Source of the DNA: Dromaius novaehollandiae
Lineage: Eukaryota; Chordata; Aves; Casuariiformes; Dromaiidae
Direction: 5' to 3'
Assembly (NCBI RefSeq): GCF_036370855.1
Contig: NC_088098.1
Span: 207,063,336 to 207,127,335 of the forward strand
DNA: 64,000 bases
Position numbers and translations under genes: made by a program. The notes beneath the pieces are model-generated. The model did no database searches. It was given only the letters and a program-made list of their open reading frames with translations, and was not told where the DNA came from. Positions 37,401-50,100 of this stretch are shown here, piece after piece. The first letter of the stretch is position 1. Each line of letters opens with the position of its first letter.

Positions 37401-40129
37401 AGGGAGCTAACATGAGCCTTTGACATCACTAGTTAAATTTAGGGGATTAACATAGTCCTAAAATGGTCTAGAGGAAAGCTACTGCCTGACTGGCAGGGGA
37501 GGCACAGCGCCCTGCAACCACCTCCCACCCAAAGCACAAGGCAGGTCATGGGGCCAAGAGTTCCTGTATCAACCATATTGCTGTACCACGTCACACCTTC
37601 AAAAATAAACCCACAGCAAGGTACTCAGGGCTCAGCTGCAACACAGAAGCAGACCATCTCACTGGGGTTGTCTTTCGCAGGGGGAGACCACTCCTGCGGA
37701 GCTCAGCAGCCCACAGCGGTGCTGTGAGTCCTGCTGCAGGAGCCTCTTGCAGCTGCCACATCCCCTTCGCTGTGGCTGATGCAGCTCTCACCAGGTCACT
37801 CTGAAATGATTCCCCCAGACAGCCCTGAGACAAACGTGTCTTCAAAGGAAAGGAACAGGAAACATTCACAAAAGAGAATGAAACACCCAGAGGAAACTCT
37901 CAAATCCAATTTCTTTCCCTTTGGAACAGATCACATAACATAATTCTCACTGCCTTGTGCCTCTAAAGGGGAAAGACTCCCTGTCACTTCCCACTGGTTT
38001 CTTACTTACATGAGAGTGCACAGAAACTGCTCACAAATATTTTCATACAGGCTGCCAACAGCAACCCCATAGACAGGGTGGCAGCAGGATTGTGCCCAAG
38101 CCCTGTGCGTGAGTGACTTCCTCCCAGCAGCTCAGCTGTGGCCTAGGACAGCACTCGTGTCTGATTTAGCACGTAGTAAGTAGCTGCAGGCAGACAGTGG
38201 AGGCAAGTGTGAATATGGCATTCTTAGAGGTACCCAGTGCAAACATCAGGGTTATCGTTTCACTGTCTTCTCTAAGGGAGTATTACCACATCAGGTAGTT
38301 GCAGGGTAATCTTGACATCTCCCTTCCTCCACAAAATGAAATTCTCATTAGTCCTCAGTCTGAGAGGCTCATGAAATGCTGTACTTTAATGGCATTTTTA
38401 AACGCTCATGCTATCGCCTGGGATACTCAGATACATTGGTGGAAAGAGCCTCTTACTTTGAGTCCCAAGTCTATTTGCAGTTTGGAGAGGTGGGTGGAAG
38501 CTGTAGCTGTGTAAATGCAATCCAAGATGGTTTTGACAGATGATCTCTGTACTAATATAAGATGGTTTCTCCAGTGTAGGGTCTCTCATGGAGACTTTAC
38601 CTTTGCCTCTTTGAGTCCTTGCTGATTCTTACAAAGCCCTCTCTATTCTTATTCTCTATTCGTTGTGTAACTAACATCCCAGGGAGCTATTATGATAAAA
38701 CCTGTGCATTTTCACACACTTTCGGTATGGAGATTGCGGGAGACCAGCCTTTGACATGGCCAGAAGTAGCAGCTCCTTTCTGACAGTACCATCTTGCATG
38801 AGCAGCTGTCTGGTTTTGTTGTAGTCATGTGGCTCCTAAATCATGGAGACTAGAGCACTTGGGGTGCAAGGAAAGAGCCATCTGTTAGCTTTTCTGAAGG
38901 AATGGCTGTGCCACCACCAAACAGCCCGTGGAACGGCAGTCACAGAAAGTAATTCAGAGCTGTGGTGTGAGAAACAAGATCACCCTAAACTGCTTTCCCA
39001 ATACGTCTCTCTAGCCCACGCTAATATGAAAAGGCAGAGTGGAGTGGGCTGATGGCCCTCAAGTCCTGCCTCTTGTTCCTGGCACTAATGATACTTCAGA
39101 ACCCAAGAGTATGCTAGTGTAACCTGACCTACAAGTTTTAGCACTCATTAAGGTCTCTTAAATATTAAGAAACTTACCTCAGATCTTAATCAAATTTATT
39201 GTATGTCTGGAAGGGTTGTTGTCCGCATTTCCAGCTTTCCCTGTCTCTAGTGACCATAATTTTCAGCCTTTGGAGGTTCTTTGCTCCCATGGGATGTGGA
39301 AGGCTCAAGTTCAGTGTGGTTCCTGCACAGCAGCGCCCCGAACAGAGGGCAGTGATCCACATGGACCCTTCCCAGTGCGGGACAGGGGAATCTGATGCTC
39401 ACCTTACTAGATGGAGAGCTGTTCTTCATGAGAAATGGAGCAAGTCAAATCAGTTCTTAGACTTCCCTTTACAATATGCACTGTATTTTTTTTATCTAGC
39501 TTATAGAAGGATGAATGTTCATTATAAAAATCTAAAATATTTCTCATTAAAAAATCAAAACACTTTTCACAGAAAAGCCCATGTGTTTCATTCTTTGTCC
39601 TGGTACGAACACCTCGCATCTTGAAGGATCAGGTGCAATCTCTTTCATTTTATTTGCCACACTTCTACTTGTGCAGCTAGACATTAATTTACCTGTTTAA
39701 CAACTACCTTTCAATGTGCATCAGTCTCCAGGTTTTCATATTCTGTGAATGCTGAGGACTTTTGCTGCAGCTTGGCCCTCCAGTTAATGAGCAGGATGTA
39801 GTGTTGCTCTCTGGATCAGTCACTCTTCCATCCTCTTTCATTCTCACTTTGATTAATGCGTTCTCTCTGCTGCCACTCAAACTCAGGGACACGTTGCAAG
39901 TACCTTCATCTTCCCATCTCCCGTTGCAATCAGTGAAGTTTCTCAATCACTTCCGTGGGCCCAATTAGCTCTGCAGAAGAGGATCTGATTTTGTCTAACA
40001 CTTTTCTTGTGGAAGTACTTGAACATAATGAGCTTGATGGTGATTAGTGATGATCCAACTACTCGCTGTGAAGACCGTGTCCATGGAGATTATTCACATA
40101 AAAAGTATTCATTAAACTAAGAACAAACT
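34470..40129. other. No recognisable gene
   Basis: AT-rich to mixed DNA with short frames. A strong acceptor-like pyrimidine tract ending in TTTCAG at 35518 has no matching donor or long frame after it. No recognised repeat family. Confidence 0.5.
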
Positions 40130-40445
40130 ATGGCTGGAACAGAGCTCTCAGGTCATCATATTCTGTTTCTTTCTGCCACAGGGAATCACTTTGTGAGATT
40201 GTTTTTAACTGATCAAGGTATGTCTCAAAGTTAGTTTCATCTTCTATATCCATTTTTCCTATTAGAAGGATTTTCTAAAACCTCGCTCTTCTGATGGTTG
40301 CACTCTTTCTTCTCATTCCCAGTCTAAACACATTCAAGGGCAGTTTGTATCTATTTGCTCTTAAACCTATGTTCCCCTTTAATTTAGCTCTCTTCCATCC
40401 CCTTTTCTGTCTCAAGGATCTGTTTTGAAAGATCATAGCCCATAT
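40130..40445 (-). mobile_element. Ancient CR1-type LINE fragment
   Basis: The plus strand reads like the antisense of an old CR1. It has a 'CTCAGGTCATCATATTCTGTTTC' segment (40148-40170), 'ATATCCATTTTTCCTATTAGAAGG' (40246-40269), 'TTCTAAAACCTCG' (40273-40285), 'CATTCCCAGTCTAAACACATTC' (40314-40335) and 'CAGTTTGTATCTATTTGCTCTTAAACC' (40341-40367), in the order known for this repeat. It is highly diverged with no coding capacity. The identification is by remembered pattern; exact ends are uncertain. Confidence 0.5.
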
Positions 40446-41946
40446 ATACAGTACTGAGCTGTATTATGTGTTCCAGTTGGTATACACTGTCCCCTTAAGG
40501 CTTTGACATGAAAACATTCATCTACTTAATTTTATTCTGACATGTAGGCCCATTAAAATTAATGGGACTACTCAGAAATAAATGAAGCATAGCTTTGCAT
40601 GAAAATTGGCTGTGCAATTAACTGCATCTATGTCTAGTCTGCATCTAAAAAGTCTGTGCTGTTTTTTAAAATGATTATAATATGTATTTTTGACAAAAGA
40701 AACAAATATCCTTTAAATTGTCTTCTTTCATTATGAAATGACAGAGCTCTATGAAAAATTAATACAATTACTTAGGTTTAAAAGATGCTACATGCATTTC
40801 TAAAGCCATAGATGTCTCAATATTTTTTATTACTCTTAAAAAGAATAAACTATATCTAGCAGAATAGTAATCTTTATATTGAACTTTAGATAAATAAGTG
40901 CCCCCATGCCAGCAATGGGGTCATTCACACAAATTTAAGCATACATGGAAGTGCTTTCCTGGTTTGCTGGTAGAGTCACTGAATCATATGAGTATCACAG
41001 GTTCAGTTCTCAGCTCTGCAGACCCAAATCCACTAAAATTAGCAGCCAATATATGTCAGCAGAGGCTTGACTCTTAATGCAGATGCAGAAGAGGGCAGAG
41101 GATGCACAGCTCAAGAATGCCAGTTCCTTATTTCTGAATATCCAGCTCCCCATCAGCAGCTTTAATTCTGGTTGCTATGTATGCATTTTTGCATGCAGTT
41201 TAGTAAGAAAAAGCTAAAAAATTTCGGCCAAGTTAACACGCAACATTGCCCATAAAAATAGAGCTTACCACGTTTTTAACTACACCTGTGTTACCATGTA
41301 GCTAAGAAAAATGCATCTATTGAATAACACTATAACCAACACCTCCCCCTGGCTTTACCTACACAGTACCTGGACACAAAACTAATTTGTTAAGCTACCT
41401 ATCAATGAACTTGATACAGAAAAACTTACTTCAAACAAAACTGCATTGCTTTTTCTCAACATAAATTCCTAACTCTGGACATACAAGCACAGACTCAGCC
41501 TGGAATAACTGGAAATATGATTTACACATGGCATGGTACTGTGGCTTCTCCTCCTATTGACAAACCCAGTGTTTGCAGTAGAGAAAATTATTCTTTCTTG
41601 TGCAAACAACCTGAGTTCTCTTAACCCATTTATTGGAGCATGCAAGCTTCAGCAGCTTCTTCCACGGCAGTTCATTTGACTTCTGTATGCATCAGCAACT
41701 ACCAAATCAGTCCCAGGTTTTCCACTCAGTATCAAAATCCTGTCTTTCTAGCTCATAAAATATTGCCTGTATTGCCAAAAGGCTTCTCCCCGCCTCTTAT
41801 TTTTAAACAATACTTGGTTATGTATATATAACCAGTACATAAACAAACTGGTTTATGGCCAGCTTCTGTTAACACTCAGCTTCCTTAAGAGAAGACAATG
41901 AGCATTTCCAGAGGGTGGTTCAGCCAACCTACCTACCAACTCTCTT
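40446..41946. other. AT-rich DNA without a recognisable gene
   Basis: Strongly AT-rich with no frames of note apart from the tRNA-like motif listed separately. No repeat family could be named. Confidence 0.5.
40965..41010 (+). other. tRNA-like Pol III boxes, possible ancient SINE head
   Basis: TGCTGGTAGAG (40965-40975) resembles a tRNA A box, and GGTTCAGTTCT (41000-41010) matches the B-box pattern GGTTCRANTCC closely. The spacing is like that of tRNA-derived SINEs. The following CAGCTCTGCAG recalls the sequence after the B box in MIR-type SINEs. A functional tRNA cannot be folded: no matching acceptor stem is seen. It may be a decayed SINE or coincidence. Confidence 0.3.
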
Positions 41947-42310
41947 AGGATGGACGAATCGCCCTCCAGAGATGCCGGTTCTTCTCCACTGACAATAAAG
42001 AAAGCCTGAGGTAACTAGTTCAGACATGGATATTGAGTTTCTGGATGTCTTAAAGAGGGGAGAGGAATCCCACTCAAAATAGTTTAACAACTTTAGATTA
42101 CATTCAAAGCTCTCTGATCTAAAGGGATACACTGATGGGATTTGCACTATCTGACTTCAGCAGCAAAATTCATCCCATCTGAACTGAGATGCCTGCTTTC
42201 AGGATGAGATGAATCACACCAAATTCCTGACTTGGGATGGGCCGAATCACCCTCAAAAGCTGCCTCTCTCTTCCCTGACAACAGAACTCAGGTGACCAAT
42301 TTAGATTAGC
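41947..42310 (+). repeat. Diverged direct duplication of about 75 bp
   Basis: The segment starting at 41948 (GGATGGACGAATCGCCCTC) and the one starting at 42236 (GGATGGGCCGAATCACCCTC) can be aligned over about 75 bp, through CTGACAATA/CTGACAACA and on to GAGGTAACTAGTTCAGA/CAGGTGACCAATTTAGA. They are separated by about 210 bp and are clearly diverged. They may be two pieces of the same old transposable element, possibly terminal or sub-terminal repeats, but the family is not recognised. Confidence 0.5.
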
Positions 42311-42874
42311 AGTAAGTGGTAGAAGAAGGTCACTCCCTTTAGCCCCCCTGAGTCATGATCTCAAGCTACAAGGTTGGCACAGTCAGTTTGCTGGGGCCTC
42401 TACAGACAGCTTAGCTTTGTATTTCTTGCTTTAGTACCACAAAGCTGGGATCTCTTAAATTCCTGCAGTTTCTTGGACTGTAGGTAGATTTCCATCCCAT
42501 CTCCACTGACTTATTTGCAGAGCTGAATTGGGCACAATCTTCCAAACATGTGGATGCTCCTCGTGGTCTGCTGGGTAGAGCGCGCTGATGGGCTGGGGAG
42601 GGTTTGCCCAGTAAGAGATGGTGTTCTTCAAACCTCTGCTAATCACAATACTCATTTCCTCCTGGAGTTTTAGAAGCTGTTTTCATTCTGGGTATTTTCT
42701 CAGTCTGTTTTCTTGCTGGTACCATGTGTGTTCAGGTAGACCGATGTGTTCGTGAGCGTGGACTTCCCTGGACTGCAATTAGCAGAAGGAGATTATGATA
42801 AAACTTCAGGGTCATCTGCTGCTGACTGGTAAGGCAGAAGACAGCATTTCTATAGCATCATGGTTTCTCTGTCT
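42311..42874. other. No recognisable gene
   Basis: Short frames on both strands and no named repeat. Confidence 0.5.
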
Positions 42875-42890
42875 CACACACACTCACACT

Positions 42891-42917
<27 letters not shown>
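42875..42917 (+). repeat. (CA)n microsatellite
   Basis: About 43 bp of CA dinucleotides with two CT interruptions at the 5' side and an uninterrupted 3' run of about 14 units. Confidence 0.95.
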
Positions 42918-42921
<4 letters not shown>

Positions 42922-45900
42922 ATTTTGTCCTCTTTTATTTCACATTTGACTCTCCAATTCTTTTCCTTGCATTATACTGTAAATCCCTTTATATATATTC
43001 CAATTTCACAGCTTCAGAGTTCACTTGCTCTTCACAGCTCCATGTTGGTAGGAACTGAACCAGTTTTTCCTGCTGCTTTACTTTGGAGCTTCATTAAGGG
43101 CTTCTTTAAATGCAGGAGCGGTAGCTTTTCAACTCAGGCTCTCAACAAGCCACCTCTTCTGGCGACGCTGGGCAGGGGAATGCCCTCCGCTGAGGAGCAA
43201 AACCTCCCTGGCCCTGCTGGCTGAGAGCGGCATGCAGCTGCCCCCTAGCCCACTTTAACCAAAAGAGGTCAGATTAGCGGAGTTCTCGTTCTCAAGCCAT
43301 TTCAGTCTGCATAAACTGAAAATTTGTGTGGACTCTCAAAATATACTCCAAGCACACTTGTCAGAAATATGCACACCCAGGGTTGTGCCCCTTTAACTAA
43401 ATTGCTGCTATGTAGCCTGTTAAATCAACTATATCCTTCTGTGTAGCCCAGACCTTTGACATTACAGAGCTGGGTCCATATTAGGTTTAACAAAATCAAA
43501 AACAGACCACTCTTGTAAAATCTAGAGCTCAATAAATATCATGAGACTCATTCTGTTCTGACTTTCTCTGGTAGATATAATGCAAGCGTTACTCTATTAA
43601 AATCAGTTCAGGCACATTTCTAAACCTGAGTGGGGAGGGAGAAGGACCTATAAACACTCTGTTTCTTGCCTAGTTGAAGTTAGAATTGCCAAAGAAAAAT
43701 TGTTTTGTGTTTTGATTTCCCAGAACTCATAAAAACAAAGTGGGCAGCTGGGATCAATGTGATGAGTTAGACAGGCAAATCGTTCCAGAATGGTGCTGAA
43801 CATCAAGAATAATTCTGTGTTATTAGTATATTCATTGCTCTCTGGAGAATCTGAGATGGAAACCTGAAGAAATCTAACTGAATCTCTCTACCCTGCTGCT
43901 TTATTTAGAGGGAAAAAAAGCTTACTGACCAGAAATAGGCATGAAAAAAAATTGGAGAAAAATTTTTTTATTAAATATCTGAACACTTGCTGCTTTTGGA
44001 ATTAGAAAACATTTTACCTTAAGCACTCATACATGCAAAAGAGCACAGACAGAAAGGCAACACAGCATCCTCTAATGCAAAATGAAATATGACCTTTCAA
44101 GAAACCTTAATCTTCTGAAGAGTAAATGTTAAAGCTATATATAATTCAAAGTATATTGGCGAAATTAGATGCTGAGTTGAAACCTGTCCTCAATAAAACC
44201 ATTCTTAAGTTCAGTTGTTGACTCTATTTATTCTGTGTGTTTAAAAAAAAATGTTTTTGAACTTTTACTGTTACCAAAAAATTTACTGCATGGGAAAACA
44301 CTGCTGTCAGAAATAGAGATGCTGCAGTGTCTGTCTAGTGAAACAGGCACATGCACTTAGACTTGATAACCAAATTGCTCAGGGGTTAGATCCAGGCAAG
44401 AATGAAGATACCTAGAAGTCAGATGCTGCTTGACCCAGCCTTTGACACGGGACTCCCAGGGCAGTGCTCGGAGTCACACGAGAGGCTTCGGGTTGCATGT
44501 AAAATGCACAGTAGGATACCACAAGGTAACATTCATCGGCTAGTCCTGCCCGGGTCTGTCGAGCGAGCTAGCTGCTTTCTGTAAAAGCAGTTTCTTTGAA
44601 TAAAATCATAAAGTGTTAGAAACTGATGTTTGCAGTCCCCCAGGTCTCCCTGCTCCATAAACTATTATCCTGCAACATTATTAGGGAATGAAAACATTGG
44701 GTCAAACCCAGTTTTATTCTGTTGAAACTCTCATTCATGTTTTACAAAGAATTTACATGCACACAGGTATGGCCATTGCCTTTGCATTAAATATACTTGT
44801 TTAATAGCCCCAGCAGACAACATTAAGGAACTCTGGATCCGAATGGGTATAGCAAGATGCTGAGAACAAGAATAAATCTGGGTATTAAGACATCTCTTAC
44901 TGATATATTAATAAAGATAGGTATTTATTCCTTGAACTTAACAGTTCTCCCCACCGTCAAATCAATAACATCATGCAGACCTTTTCCCTTGACTCAGATG
45001 AAATTTGTTCCTTATTGAAAATAACCTACAAATGTTTTTTGACTCTTTAAGAGCGTGCCATTGTTCACGCTTGAACTGTCCAGGCGCCGCATTCACATAT
45101 GGCACTGTCCTACTATAACCACCTTGTGGAAAGCAGTTAGGGGAAGAGTTTGGCAGAGCATGGGATTAAAACACGGAGCAGATTGTCAAATCCAGGAAAC
45201 AGCTACTGTAAAAACAGCAGAGGGGCACAAATACAGGGTGACATCGGCCAAACCATCTACAAATAGAATAACAAACTTGATAGCCTACTAATACTTGAAA
45301 TAGAAACAGGAAAGACACAAAGTGCTTCTATTTGAAATGTGTGATGGGATCACTTTTAGCACCTTGGGCTATTTATCTGAAGAGCAACACTTCTACTTTT
45401 TAAAATTCAAACCGCGATAGGCACGGTACTCAGCATTTGCATGACCAAACGCTGTGCTCTCCTCTCTCCTTCATCCCGAATTTTGCCCTTTGGATCGCAG
45501 GCACGTCCAGTACATGCAACTATCCTGGATCGCAGGTGTGCTCTCTCCTTTCCGCGTGTCTGCCCTGGGGCCTCGGTGCTTGGCCCCGTGCAGGGCAGGC
45601 AGCCCCGTGTCTGGAGGCGCAAGCTCCCGCCGGGCACCGCCGGGCTCCTGGCCCTGCGTCTGGTGTTGGCTCAAATATTGGAACGGTTTGGACAGAAACT
45701 CGCAGGTGTCCTGCAAGGCCGGGCTGGAAATGTATAAACACCCAGTGAATACACTGTGCAGACTCACCCCCAGCTCAGCCTTACAAATTGTGTCCTTTGG
45801 GAGCCAAATTTAAACTGCAGCCGCAGCTTGAGCACATTTCTTTGGCAAGTAAACATGGCACGGAGACTGGACGGCTCTTCCACATTGCACAAACCGAGCT

Positions 45901-47059
45901 CAGAGCAAGGCCTGAAGCATTTCTTTAGGAGCAGCACTTTCCAGCCAGTGTGTCAGTATGCTTTAATGTACACATTCATTCCTGTGCTGCACTAAATTGC
46001 TATCAGTGTTAATTTTTCCAAACCATCTGTGCTAATGCCTGTTTTGTTTTTATCAAGATTACCTTGGTAGCAAGATTAACAAGAGAATGAGCTCAGAAGA
46101 AAGTTCAGCGTAATGTATTTTAGGTAATTCAGAGTCTATATTACGCATCAAAAACATAAGATGCAATGAACATAAGTTCTTAAGGAACTACTTGAAATTT
46201 CATGTGAACAGACACTAAAAAATTCTGTAAAAGGAAAAGCAATCTTGCAAAACAACTTAGAAGTTAAATGGCAACTGTGTGCCAGCAGAGTAATAAATGG
46301 CATATTTATGAACATAAAATCTCCATGTAAAAATTACATGCCCCCCTTCTTAGAGCATTAGTAGGGAATTTGCTCCCGGTCTTCAAAGACGTGAATTTAA
46401 ATATCATAATTCCTGACACAGGGCATGCAAAGTGTTCAGCTGTCCTAATTCAGAGGACAGATTATTTCTCAGTTTAAATTCAAAATGAGATATTTTCCAC
46501 TCTCTAATGCAAGATAGAGTTGGAGCAATGCTGTATTGGCAGCCTTGAGATTGCAGCAATATTTCTGAAAATTGTCTCTGTGGTGTGATGTTGTTGTTCT
46601 TCACAAGCAGAAAAGCCTGTCCGTGAGCTCCAGGCTTGGCTCCTCGTGTCCTCCCAGTGTGTGGCCACCCTCACAAGGCTGGCAAGCTCATCGGGACCTA
46701 TAGACCAAGGACAATATTCAGATGTATCTATTTCCTTCTTACTCAGAGAAAGCTCCCACTATAAATATTGACATTTTCAGAGTAAAGACTAAGTAGAAAC
46801 ATGAAGAGATGTCTCAGAAAATTTATTACTGCAGAAGTATCTAAATCCTAAGGTGAAGACCAGAGTTTATGGAAGAATAAAGGAGAGGGCGAGAGGGTTA
46901 AGAAGGTAAATTGACACTTTTGACCAGGAAAGTCTGAATTCACTTGGCCTGATCACTGTGGGAGGCGATTTCTCTCTCTGCATTGTGCTCCTAGTGCAGA
47001 TTGTCCTCTCCCTGGGCTGCTCCATAAGCTGGCTCCTGGGCACAGGGACAGCGAGATCA
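42918..47059. other. No recognisable gene
   Basis: AT-rich DNA. The most GC-rich part, at about 45440-45760, has frames open in five of six frames and no motif. The block at about 46000-46330 is AT-rich and non-repetitive, with TAAT-type words, and could be conserved non-coding DNA. This was not tested. Confidence 0.45.
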
Positions 47060-47119
47060 CACCAGGTGTCACAGCAAGTATCATACCAGGTATCACACCA
47101 AGTATCACATCAGGTATCA
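47060..47119 (+). repeat. 12-bp minisatellite, five units
   Basis: Five 12-bp units with consensus CACCAGGTATCA occupy 47060-47071, 47072-47083, 47084-47095, 47096-47107 and 47108-47119, with one to three changes each. A degenerate sixth unit may precede them. The unit length is a multiple of three, so the minus-strand frame reads as a four-residue repeat; that frame has no other coding evidence. Confidence 0.85.
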
Positions 47120-50100
47120 CAGTAGGGCTCGTGCTGGTCTTCTCACCCAGTTTGTTGAGACCCATTGGTATGAATGGCCAAGGACAGCCAGGATGTGCAT
47201 GGGGGTGAAAGAGCCCCCAACCAGAGCGGGCTGAGTGGGAAGAGGAAGGGACGAGGAAGGGAGAGAGAGCAGTGTTGGAGAGCAAGTGGTTGTGTCAGTG
47301 AAGTCCTGAGGGTGTCATGCCTTATCCTCAGCTGATTTTTGGGAAACTTTATGCAAATTTAGTCCAAAAATGGGATAAAGTGGCTTTCCTTGCACGAAGG
47401 ATATATATCATGGTCCCCCCAGAAAGGTTTTCATAGTGGAAGCGAGCCTCTGGCTGAACTTGGGGAACGTGAACAGCGACAGCGAGAACGATCCCATGAC
47501 TGCAGTGAGTACGGAAACAGCATTGCCCTCGCGCCTTAAGGAAGGCTTATCGTTCTCGGAAGGTGGTAGTGCAGATTGGGAATGAACATTTACCTTCTTC
47601 ACATATTTCTTTGGTAGGTCCTGATGAGTTTGCCAGCCTTGCTAACGAAGGAAGCGCAGTGCCTCTGAAGCGCGATGCAAGCCCTGACGTTCCCGATGCT
47701 TCACCCAGCCCTCGACACAGCGGCTGCCCCGAGGCTGTGTGCTGGGTAGGAGCCATCGCAATGCGGGCTTTGATCTCGCTCCTTAGTCTGCTAAGGACGG
47801 TGCTGCTGGCAGCGAGCAGCTGCGACGCAGGCACACGTATGACGACAACACGTTCAGATTACAAACACGTTTAGCAGTTTTTTAGCTGTTCTAAGTGCTT
47901 TGGGAAGGTTTTTCACAGCCTGACAATGACTCCTCTGTCCCCGCAAATATCTCCAGGCACCTCTCAGGTGAAGGAAACGCTCTGCCAACGCTACCAGCGT
48001 GCCAGACCCTCCTGTCGCCAGCTGTGAAAGGTGCATTTACTATGACCTGGATGGAAAAAGTCACGTCAGGCTTTTAATGACGGTCACTATTCATTCGTGG
48101 GGCATTAGTAATACAAGTGACGCATCTTCTGTGTGAGGCGCGATGTATGGCCTGGTGTCAGTCCTTGGCCGTCACACATGGCATTGCAGCACGTGGGTGA
48201 CGGCACCCCAGCGCTGAAACCACACGGCATGTGGTAAAAGAGCATTTTCTTGCATATGAGCATCAAACCCTCTTGATTATATTCTGAAAAAGTCTTTCTC
48301 ATGTACTACACTTTGAAATCTGTTTTCCAATGTTACGGAAGCAATATCCAAATGCAGACTTTTTTGTGTACGAATCTCTTGTCCAGTAAGATTATTACTA
48401 CAGGCCTGACTCATCAATATATTTGTTCTTATTTCACTTCAGAGTAATGGCTCTAAAATTGTTCAGCTGGCCACAACACAGAACTGCATTAAGAATCTGG
48501 TAGGTTACATTTATGTGATTCCTTTAAGAGAAATTCTAATGTTTTATTTTTCTATTCCTTGAGAGGCAAGCATTAAGACTTATCTTTAAAATATAAGGCT
48601 ACATGGACGAAAGTAGTCTATGTGCTAAGTCTTCTATTTTTAATGAACTGTAATCATTATGAAGCAATCAAAATATTAATAAGGATTGTTATGCACCCTT
48701 TACAATGGAACTAATGACCGCCAGCCAGTTCTATACTGGAATTCTAATATATATCTAATTTTTTTAAAAATGAGAATTTCTAAATAACAAAAACAAGTTT
48801 TATTAGCTGAAGAAATGCTAAAAGTAATCAAACACACCTTCATCCAGTTCAGTTGTACAGCCTATCTGTTGAATTAGAATTGAACATTTTCTCAAAATAC
48901 CGAGTGAACTTTTGGAAGATAACCACATAATGACATTGCACTCCCTTAGTTTAGCTCTCTCAGCTGCGCTGTATGCAGACACCAAACGTTTGCTCAGTCC
49001 AATGCAAACACACACTTGCTATTCAGGGTGTGCACAAAGAAGTGAGAGATGTTTCTCTCCCAACCACAGCTGTGACACTTTGGGTCTTCAGAAAATGGGG
49101 AAGGAAAAAGCACTTTTAGCCAGATACTTACCTATAACATATTATTTCCTAAATATAAATGACTTTAAGCTCAGATTTTTCTCACCTAAGAATGTACTTT
49201 AAGTATCTAAGTTCAGGGCTACCTGAACTAGGATTCCTACACAGCCACAAAGTGAACAGAGCACCACCAAAGATCAGCTCAGTCCTTGTAAGACCAAGTT
49301 TGCTTCCTGGAGCTGCCTGTTCCTTTTCATTGTCTAAAGATGGAGCTTACTGCAATTTCACATCTAATGTATGTATCTCAGCTATGTGTCTAGAGATAGG
49401 TGAGGTGGATCTGGGCCTCACAGCAGCAACAGAGGCAGTCGATTTGTGTGAGACTGTGAACATTCACTATGAATCCATCCTTTGCAACTAAGCAACTTGT
49501 TGGGCTTCAGAGATGAAAGCCATCTAGTGATATAAGCTAGGCAGTATCTTTGTAAATCCAGTTTTCTTAGAGAAATCAGAAATATTAAATATTTTAAGTT
49601 TTTGGATATATTTTCTGGAAAAAATGCACACAACAAGGTTTGTCAAACTTGTTCAGACTCCTACTGTGTGAAAAGGAAAAGAAGACATCTCAGCTATCTG
49701 TCCACGTGCTAAATTCTGCGGTGACATGAAGCAGCTGTAGAACGTCAAAATCCACAAGTGTCTTCAGCTCGCGCCCTGCCAGACCACCGCAGTCCACAGC
49801 AATGGGAGCAGGCACTGCCCGATTTCCTTGAGCCGTTTGGTGAGAGCACCTGCAGCGACACTCACGTTACTGAGAGCACCGGATCACATTTTAATTCCTT
49901 TCTGCTGATTTAGGTTTTGGTTTTCACCTTCTGTATCCAGTGTGCTCCCGTGTCAATTTTCATTGCACAGTGTAGCATAAGAATAGTGCCCTGGATCCTC
50001 CCAGGGATTTGATGAATTAACAAGTCTTTCTGCACCAATGTCTTTGGTTTCCCAAAAAAAGGTGTATCATCCTCTATGAGCCGTTAAAAATATAAGATGT

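Noticed and set aside
40965..41010. Functional tRNA gene
   Set aside because: Only the A- and B-box-like words are present; no acceptor stem or anticodon arm can be paired.
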